Shown here: piece by piece, positions 7,089 through 7,117 of the stretch | Position numbering within the stretch: position 1 is the stretch's first letter | Layout: each line of letters starts with the position of its first letter | Source: Rhodospirillales bacterium | Lineage (GTDB): Bacteria; Pseudomonadota; Alphaproteobacteria; Acetobacterales; Acetobacteraceae | DNA: 7,117 bases | Direction of reading: 5' to 3' | Assembly: GCA_028866335.1 (NCBI GenBank) | Contig: JAGWIL010000075.1 | Coordinates: 1 to 7,117, forward strand | The notes under the pieces: model-generated | What the model was told of the DNA's origin: nothing | Databases searched by the model: none | Seen by the model: only the letters and a program-made list of their open reading frames with translations | Made by a program: the position numbers and the translations under genes

Positions 7089-7117
7089 GGACCGGGGCAT
7101 TAGCACATATCAGGCCG

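Overview
The window carries five protein-coding genes and one compact fold-back repeat. The gene content, the roughly 60% or higher GC of most of the coding sequence and the gene order point to an alphaproteobacterium. The AccA and PPDK sequences have the look of Rhodospirillales/Acetobacteraceae (Acidocella/Acidiphilium-like). That placement is from memory of family sequences, not from a search.

Region 1 to 5535 (minus strand) is a tightly packed operon read right to left: glyQ (5535-4663), glyS (4661-2658) and ppdK (2642 to beyond base 1). GlyQ and GlyS are the alpha and beta subunits of the bacterial tetrameric glycyl-tRNA synthetase. They are separated by one base. GlyS and pyruvate phosphate dikinase are separated by 15 bases, and the ppdK Shine-Dalgarno sequence overlaps the glyS stop codon. 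Translational coupling along the operon is therefore likely. The synthetase releases AMP and PPi, and PPDK can interconvert PEP+AMP+PPi with pyruvate+ATP+Pi, so a metabolic link between the genes is conceivable. PPDK lacks only its last few residues, which lie off the left edge.

Region 5536 to 5986 holds a 73-base divergent intergenic gap, then a plus-strand gene for a 125-residue hydrophobic protein of unknown function with about four possible membrane segments and a good ribosome binding site.

Region 5988 to 6134 is the most unusual part. It is a 147-base imperfect palindrome symmetric about base 6061, bounded by TA dinucleotides. It fills the space between two convergent genes, and its right end supplies the stop codon of accA. 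Its stem mismatches are almost all of the kind that stay paired as G-U in the plus-strand RNA. It looks like a MITE or structured intergenic repeat.

Region 6132 to 7088 (minus strand) is accA, the carboxyltransferase alpha subunit of acetyl-CoA carboxylase, which makes malonyl-CoA for fatty acid synthesis. Only 29 bases upstream of it are visible.
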